From contig OX104113.1 in assembly GCA_944474755.1 (NCBI GenBank), positions 58,424,074 to 58,488,073 on the forward strand: DNA of 64,000 nt. Direction: 5' to 3'. Position 1 is the stretch's first letter. Each line of letters begins with the position of its first letter. The position numbers and the translations under genes were made by a program. The DNA comes from Limnoperna fortunei (lineage: Eukaryota > Mollusca > Bivalvia > Mytilida > Modiolidae). Below are positions 58,423-64,000 of this stretch, in pieces. The notes beneath the pieces are model-generated. The model saw nothing but the letters and a program-made list of their open reading frames with translations. It searched no databases and was not told the DNA's origin.

Positions 58423-60218
58423 CAGTAGTAACAAAAGTCTGCTTACCTGGCATTAATTCAACGTGAGGAAACAATCTTTCCTGTTCAATATGGGCAGTTT
58501 CTAAATATTCCTCTACTGTAATAGGCAGTTGTAAAATATCTGAAAATGGCAAAAACTAATGTTTATAATTCAAATCCTAGCATACTGAAATATCAAGTGT
58601 CATTAGTGTTTATCAGTAGGAGCATAATATGTAATAGGTCCTGTTTAAAACAACCCATAATGTATATATCTGCACATATTTTTCTTTCATTTTCATTTGT
58701 GGATATCCAATTGAACAATTAATGCCATTTTAAAAGAGTGCATTATTTGTACATGTAAAAATGTACCCCCACCCTTCTTTGAAGAAGAGGAGATTATATT
58801 GTTTTATACTTCAATACATTAGATTAAAAAGTAATATGGATTAATACATGTACATATTATTAGCAATCTTATATATTTTGTAGACAGTAATGATGTTGTT
58901 CATTATTGTAAATGAACGTTTAGCACTGTTTTGATTACCTTTAAATAGCTTTTGCTGTATCTTTGCTACAGTTATGTCATTCATTAACGATGCATAAATG
59001 TAAACATATCTATAAACACGAGGAAAGATTATTTCTAATAAATACCATAATAAGGAGGACATGGTGCACACCGGGAATGTTTCCGTAGTGTAGATTCATA
59101 TTTTTATTTATTTATAACTCTCGTATCCACACACTAATTTGCAATTAAACTATAGGTAAATGTAAATAATCCTAAATCTTACAATTATCAAAAACATTTT
59201 CACATAAAATTCTTGATCAATATCACAGTGTGTCTACCTCTCTCATAACTACACATTGTGTTACAATTTGCTGAAATTGTGATGAGTAGAAAAGAAGTGT
59301 ACAGCAATCTAAACACTCTCAAAATCATTGATTTGTATTAACTGGAACATGTTTTACACCAAAAATAATTGGTAAAAGAATCAATAAGTAAATTTTATCT
59401 TTATCTCTTACAATGTAACCTTGTGTCAGATATAGTCAAGAAATTAAAAAGAAGATTAAGTTCCGAACCCCTTTTTATAAAAAACACAAGCCTTTTCAAG
59501 AAAACTTTTGTGATGTTTGCCAGAATTGAAGATATCTTTAACTTCCAAGGTTTTAAAATGTGTTGAACATCTAAATAATACAACAGAAGTTACTGTATAG
59601 AAACCATCTACAAATAAGTTGCAGCCTTAAGTTCACATGATATCACCATAATAAGAGAATACTTTAATGCCGGTCTCTGCAATACTGGATTTATTTGAAG
59701 AGGAAGCAAAAAAAAACCTTGTCATACTTATCCTCTCTACATACCTACAGTACCTATACAACAAGTACTTTCTTGACTACTCTAACATTTGCTAACAATT
59801 TTTCTCAAATTTCAGGATACATGTATTTGAGTTAAAACTTGGCATTTCCTGCCACTAGATATATATGTATTCACCTTAAATAGTTTCAATCTTTTTGATG
59901 AATTATACATGTATAAGCATGAATAAATTCACTTTAGTATGTACTATGTATGAGTGAGTGACCATCAAATGTCCTTCTTTGTTCATTACATGTAGTTCAG
60001 TTAACATTTAATTCAGTGTGCCAATGAAAAAATAATAATGAACAAGAAAAAATATAAACAGTGTATTTGTGTGAATAAGTTCCATTCATTACCTATTAAG
60101 ATCCTGGCAGATTCTGTTTCTTTCTGACCCATTTGTCGTTTTTTAATATCCCATGTGAATTTTTTTCCATATCTGGATACAATGGTCTCTGTAATATCTG
60201 TGTACAGCCTCTCAGTGT
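49595..60218 (-). CDS. PUDP: HAD-superfamily phosphatase, pseudouridine-5'-phosphatase (PUDP/HDHD1) type, lacking first exon in window
   Basis: Minus exons 60218-60093, 58539-58447, 55266-55034 and 49777-49595 join with matching phases into about 211 residues closely following animal HDHD1: DTERLYTDITETIVSRYGKK, then WDIKKRQMGQKE, DILQLPITVEEYLE, GAERLAQHLHDHSIPIAIAT with the Thr of HAD motif II, DDPEVKHGKPAPDCF with the motif III Lys, and VLVFEDAENGVDAAHAAGMK with the motif IV acidic pair. It ends FGLPAFNF-stop. The family removes phosphate from small substrates such as pseudouridine 5'-phosphate in the cytosol. The N-terminal FDMDG block with the nucleophile Asp must be in an upstream exon, not found to 64,000. 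All junctions show GT/AG. An AATAAA lies a few bases after the stop (complement of 49585-49590). Related HAD phosphatases are the alternative. Confidence 0.93.
50445..51829. mobile_element. 1,385-bp long-TIR element with 9-bp target duplication (MULE-like structure)
   Basis: Inverted arms of about 245-275 bp: the left begins GGGTACCACGAATAACAGAA, the right end complement begins CGGTAGCTCGAATAACAGAA. Both continue with ACCGAAAACAAGAGGAATAA and ACCGAAAACAAT, then GTATGACAAAGTTATA, CACGTGATTCGAT and CAAAGTACTG. CTTTGTGAG flanks it at 50436-50444 and 51830-51838. Long TIRs with a 9-bp duplication are typical of Mutator-like elements; the assignment is inferred. No transposase is present. It lies in the last PUDP intron. 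Confidence 0.9.
50690..51101. mobile_element. 412-bp element nested in the left TIR of the 1,385-bp element
   Basis: Starts AGTCTCGATCACCCAGACGC and ends GCGTCTGGATGATCGAGACT(A). Each end also forms a local hairpin: CCCAGACGC with GCGTCTGGG (50701-50731) and CCAGACGC with GCGTCTGG (about 51058-51088). GTGATTCGAT is duplicated at 50680-50689 and 51102-51111. No ORF. Confidence 0.9.
51860..53470. other. PUDP last intron, no gene or clear repeat
   Basis: AT-rich intronic sequence. A small hairpin CGGTACAG/CTGTACCG lies at about 52364-52386. Nothing else recognised. Confidence 0.5.
53472..54458. mobile_element. Candidate 987-bp element with perfect 21-bp inverted ends
   Basis: AGGGACTTGTACAAAGCAAT(T) at 53472-53492 and its exact complement at 54438-54458. 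A 16-bp stem (ACTGGGTTGATTTTGT at 53512-53527, complement at 53560-53575) lies just inside. No ORF and no clear target duplication, so the mobile nature is tentative. Confidence 0.55.
55034..55266 (-). CDS. PUDP: PUDP exon with motifs II and III
   Basis: Two bases completing Gly plus 77 codons, AERLAQHLHD to ENPSPDK, donor GTATAT. It has IAIATGSS (motif II) and KHGKPAPD (motif III Lys). Confidence 0.93.
55735..56490 (+). repeat. R1 repeat, copy 4, longest
   Basis: TATACCCGCACTCAACAGTC, then four to five units with TCAGATGATAATTCAAAAAG, TTCAATGAAACTGGGATA and CAAATTTCAAGGTCA, ending TGGAGTATCAGTGATCCCAA. It lies in a PUDP intron, opposite strand. Confidence 0.8.
56496..56741 (+). mobile_element. 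tRNA-derived SINE, full-length, at the end of the R1 copy
   Basis: GGGGGCCTCAGTGGCCTAGT, GGTTCGATTCTCACTGCTGG, AACTGGACGCTGAAAATGGC and tail CAATCAAT. TTTTCT lies at 56490-56495 and 56742-56747. Confidence 0.88.
57055..57110. repeat. Near-perfect 26-bp-arm hairpin
   Basis: AATCTGGTTTTTTATGTTAG then GTTAAAT, and the complement ATTTAACCTAACATAAAAAC then CAGATT, with about 3 nt between and one extra T in the left arm. Confidence 0.85.
57230..57500 (-). repeat. R4 repeat, minus orientation
   Basis: CTGCAAATGTTCTG, CCATAATAGCAGGTGC are the complement of the R4 blocks seen at 25070-25345. Confidence 0.65.
57501..58440. other. PUDP intron, no gene
   Basis: AT-rich; a (GT)n-poly(G) tract at 58391-58422 ends close to the donor of the 58447-58539 exon. 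Confidence 0.5.
58391..58422. repeat. (GT)n followed by poly-G
   Basis: About seven GT units followed by about 17 G, 25 bp from the PUDP exon donor. Confidence 0.9.
58447..58539 (-). CDS. PUDP: PUDP exon (cap domain)
   Basis: 93 bp: ILQLPITVEEYLETAHIEQE then RLFPHVELMP, acceptor attttcAG, donor GTAAGC. It is the helical cap segment before motif II. Confidence 0.92.
58540..60092. other. PUDP intron, no gene
   Basis: AT-rich, short unrecognised ORFs on both strands, no clear repeat. Confidence 0.5.
60093..60218 (-). CDS. PUDP: PUDP exon (first in window)
   Basis: 126 bp: (D)TERLYTDITETIVSRYGKKF through ESARILI, acceptor cttgtacAG, donor GTAATG. The leading codon is split, so an upstream exon ending in phase 1 with the FDMDG block is required. 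Confidence 0.92.
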
Positions 60219-63200
60219 CTGTACAAGAAAAATAAATTCAAAGAAAATTACCTTAAACATGAATTTCATGAGCAGAAATAAACAAGCTAACAGATTTAAT
60301 ATAATATTTTTTTGTTAATTTAATACAATTTTTCAGACAGTACACGTAGGTAATAAGACAAACTGAAAGAAACTGGTTGTCCTTGTGGATCATCCTGAAC
60401 ACCACAGATTGTAACTTAACCTGAACATTTCCCAATACAATAATAGTAAGTTTAAATTTAAGATCACATATTTCAGTTTTACAATTTAATATCAACTCTC
60501 TGTAATTTCCAAAAATATAAGATAGTAGGTGGCCACACTAGTTCATGGATTTGTTTGAAAATTATACCATATAGTAGTACTGTACTACTATACAATATAA
60601 TAATTTTTTTTTAAGTCTCCCATTACCATGGAAACAGTCCTTCAAAAATCCACCATTTTGACTTGAACAATTAATACAAAAAATGACAATTTTCACTATT
60701 TTAGTTTTAAAATAAAGAGCATAATCTAAATTATACACTTAAAAAGACTTTGAAAGATGAAATATATATGTTTTTTATAATGCAAACCATGTAAAATTTA
60801 TTTTACTGTCATAATGAGCATGAAATGTTAATACAAGTATTTTGGCATTTTTCCATTTTTCCCCATTTTTGACATGCCATAAAAATTTTAGCACACTGAT
60901 TTATATTTTAGTAGTTACAATGTACATTTTATTATAGAACAGTATTAGTGTATTTAAATGATTTATAACATTTGTGGGATGTCTTAATACAACTTAGTAA
61001 AATTTGAGCCAAATTTCATATGTTCAAATATTTGCTCTACTTTACAGGGAATTTTAGTTCATCACATATTTATCCTTATTACTATATAAATGAATTGAAT
61101 TTGCTCTAAAATATTAAATAAGGGGTAATTATATTAATAGAGTCTAAATTTAGACCAGGCCAGGCCATATGCCAATATCATGAATATTGCTTTACATTTA
61201 TGATCTGTTTTTTCCCAATAGTCTTCATTATCTTTACTATTGTTTCAATAATATGGAGCAAATTAAAGGATTAGATTATAATAAATAATGAATTAATAAG
61301 TTTATAAACCCCCACCAGGTTATGACCAAGTTAAATATCACTTTTTTGGATGTCCCATTTGACTATACTTAGTCAGACATTTTAATGTAAATGTCGGACA
61401 TGTCCGGCAAATATGACCGTTTCCAGACCCTTGCCCCACCCCCATGCATCTAAATGAGCAGGTACAATCTTGCAATCACCTCGTCCATCTTTCCCTTACA
61501 AACTTTTGTAACAAATTTCTCACCTTTTACTAAAGGAATTGATTTCAAATTTGGAACAATATTATGTTATTTGCCACTTACCAGTACCTAATCTAGCTAG
61601 TAATCTGAAACATTAAGAATTTTTAAACCAACTGTCTGACTCTGCAAGAATGATATTGAGGACAAAATTCATTATTTGTATGTTTGAGACATTTCCAACG
61701 AAAAATGCAAATGATATTGTGCGAAGGGTAAGACAACAAGTAACTCTTGCATAGAAACTCCCCCTATAGATATAACATCTCTAAATTTGAAAACACTGAT
61801 TATCTGTGTGAAATAATGGTCCATTTAATTTAATTTGTACATTTTTGAATCTACATGTACAGTAGGAGCATAAGCTTGATCATTTGAGGTATGTACATGT
61901 AGTTTTCATTTGTCACACAGAAAACTTCCACCAAAACACCTGCTATTGGTCTTATAGCTCAGCAACATGTATCATTGCAACATGTTTGTATCTATTAATT
62001 CCTTCATGCCTGTGTTTGAATTGTGTTTTTGTTTATTATATGTTGATTTTAAAAGCTCGGTAGAGCTTATGTTGTAGTGTTTAAACAAACTAGTATCGAC
62101 TCTAAATAAAGCTTTCTTGTCTCGCCTCTACTGTAAACGTTATTTTTTTCCAGCAACATATTCTATCCAGAGGATATATTACACTAGTGAAAAACATCCA
62201 CTGATTTGCACTAGGATATTTTTACCTGTGGATGTTATTCACTTGTGTACTTTATCCACTAAAAAGAATAAACTGAATGCCAGACAACTTGGCCCGATAT
62301 TTGACCATCCATCAAATGTGAAGTTTTATTTGAATTTTCATCTGATTTTACCCATAAATCTTGAAATGGAATCATTTATGTGTTATCAATAAAATTTAAA
62401 ATTTAAACATTTGTTTTTAATAATTTTTTCCATAGTATAAAAGCGAACACAGCTCACAGCGGGCAGCAAAGCCATCCCCAATGAGCGAAGAGCAATAAGC
62501 TCTAGGGCAATTATGTGTCATGTGAACAAAATGAAATCACGTGATCAAAATCTGCTTAATGCTGATATTGATTTGTTTTCGTCCGGAAGTTGATATCGTC
62601 AAAAAATTGTAACAATGTGAAAGAAGAAGGGCACTAAAATTAATTTTAAAGACTGACTTAAAAATAAAGTTGACATCGAAAAAAAATAAATGTTATATTT
62701 AAAAATAACAACGAAAATTTCATACTATTTTTGCAATCTCTAAATCGATTTTTAAAAACTGAAAAGTATAACACATTTTATGTGACTTCACCATTACAAA
62801 GAAAGACGTCACATGACTACTGGAATGTAGAGGCACTTTTAGGGTGTTCGGAAGAAACGTAAATTATTGACCTTTTCAAAATCCCATGGTCCTGTGGTTC
62901 TGTAGGGGAGGGGGGTACGTGTAAGATCGACAGTTATCCTGTCTTTTCGTAGAGCATTGTGGGAATATCAAAGAAAAAATAGAAACAAATTGCAATTTCC
63001 ATTGAATTATTTTTACCGTAATGAAAATTGTTTCAAAAGAATTCCATTTACCCGTATTCCAAAAAATGGAAAAATAACATTCATATGCATAAATATTGTT
63101 AAAAACTTAAAACTATTAAAAATATTTACAAAAATAAAAAAAAAATAAACCAAAAAAAAAATTTTTTTTTAGACGAAGACCCATATATATTTGCAAAACA

Positions 63201-64000
63201 ATATATGAAATAATAAAATTTTGTGATCTTTTTTAAATATATAAACTGCTGAATTATTTTTTATTGTAATATTATAATAAAATTTTGTGATCTTTTTTAA
63301 ATATATAAACTGCTGAATTATTTTTTATTGTATTATTAATCATTATACTTAGTATCATTTTTCAACATTTTATTCATATTTTTTAATTTATGTTAGTTTT
63401 AAGGACTTCATATACAATCCTAGGTATGTTTTATTTCATTCTGTACTAGTATTTATCCAAATATAACTTGCATTTTTTAAATAGTTTTAAATCAAAATTT
63501 TTTAATCAATTTAGACGTCTTTTCTTGAAAACATACCTGTTTATAAAATCTAAATTCATATAAAACTAATTATCTTAATTTACATTTCACATCTTATTAT
63601 GTCAGTCTTTTATTGTTCTTTCATTTTTACCTTTCATCAATGTTAAGTGTACGGTTATAAATAAGCAATTAACGAATAAACAAGGCAAATTTCAGTGTTC
63701 CAGATAGGACAAAATAGAGGGGCGCAGCGCCCCGCCCTAAAATTACCGCACCCCTGTGCCCCCTCGGGAATAGCTAAAACATTTTTTATTGCCTTTGCCA
63801 GAGATATTTTCAAATATTTGTCACAACGCCATATTAATCATAGTTCACGTCATTTTTAACAAAACATGCAGTGAAAGCTGGCCCCCGACTGCCTTTTTCT
63901 TTGTTCAAATAGTGCAGAGTAAAAATACTCGCAGCAACCAGTACTAACCAAAAGAAAATACGGAAATCTCCGGAGCGGATATGAAATAATTTCCGGAAAA
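60219..64000. other. Upstream PUDP intron or flank; no exon found
   Basis: The FDMDG-encoding exon was looked for on the minus strand and not seen. A short perfect dyad (TATAGTAGTAC-T-GTACTACTATA) lies near 60571-60593, a 64-bp tandem duplication at about 63211-63338, and a G/C-rich fragment (GGGGCGCAGCGCCCC) near 63719-63733 that looks like the end of another dispersed element. Confidence 0.5.
63211..63338. repeat. 64-bp tandem duplication
   Basis: TAATAAAATTTTGTGATCTT then TTTTAAATATATAAACTGCT appears at 63211 and again at 63275, nearly identical through ATTATTTTTTATTGTA. Confidence 0.85.

Noticed and set aside
60219..64000. First PUDP exon encoding FDMDG within the window
   Set aside because: I looked on the minus strand for a FDMDG-encoding stretch followed by a phase-1 donor and found none, so it is presumed outside the window.

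Overview
The window is AT-rich animal DNA with a few multi-exon genes set in long, transposon-packed introns. The organism is most likely a bivalve mollusc, possibly a mussel. This is an inference from three things: repeat families with the flavour of bivalve genomes (AGCTCACCTGA... and TGTCTCGCCTGCGAC... families, tRNA-derived SINEs ending in GTTAAA...CAAACAAACAA), Penelope-like elements, and a secreted Cys-rich/laminin-G protein resembling shell-matrix proteins of the Pif/BMSP type. No bacterial, viral or CRISPR features were seen.

Three host genes can be supported exon by exon with matching splice phases. (1) On + from the left edge to about 10.47 kb (possibly 12.2 kb) lies TCTP (translationally controlled tumor protein); its first exon is outside the window. 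A possible extra 54-bp in-frame exon sits in its second visible intron. (2) On + from 27,294 to 37,751 a complete six-exon gene encodes a 531-residue secreted protein: signal peptide, long Ser/Thr/Asn-rich region, a four-cysteine chitin-binding-like module and one laminin-G3-like domain split over four exons. (3) On - from 60,218 down to 49,595 are the last four coding exons of a HAD-family phosphatase of the pseudouridine-5'-phosphatase (PUDP/HDHD1) type; the exon with the nucleophile Asp was not found and is probably beyond 64,000.

Most of the rest is mobile DNA. Protein-coding remnants are a Penelope-like element (18.5-20.5 kb) with RT and GIY-YIG pieces and a hammerhead-ribozyme-like 3' motif, two LINE reverse-transcriptase remnants (23.7-24.5 kb and 34.3-34.6 kb, both -), and a broken Cys-rich gene of unknown, probably transposon, origin (21.5-22.05 kb). 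About a dozen SINE copies are present, two with clear 12-bp target-site duplications. At least ten non-autonomous inverted-repeat elements are visible, several with duplications flanking them.

The most striking structures are nested insertions. At 50.07-51.86 kb a dispersed repeat was hit by a 1,385-bp long-TIR element (9-bp duplication), which was itself hit by a 412-bp element (10-bp duplication). At 30.17-31.07 kb a SINE was split by a 639-bp foldback element. At 18.7-19.4 kb the Penelope RT was split by a tandem-repeat element. A 51-bp minisatellite (35.46-36.86 kb) in the last intron of the laminin-G gene creates a spurious 489-codon antisense ORF.
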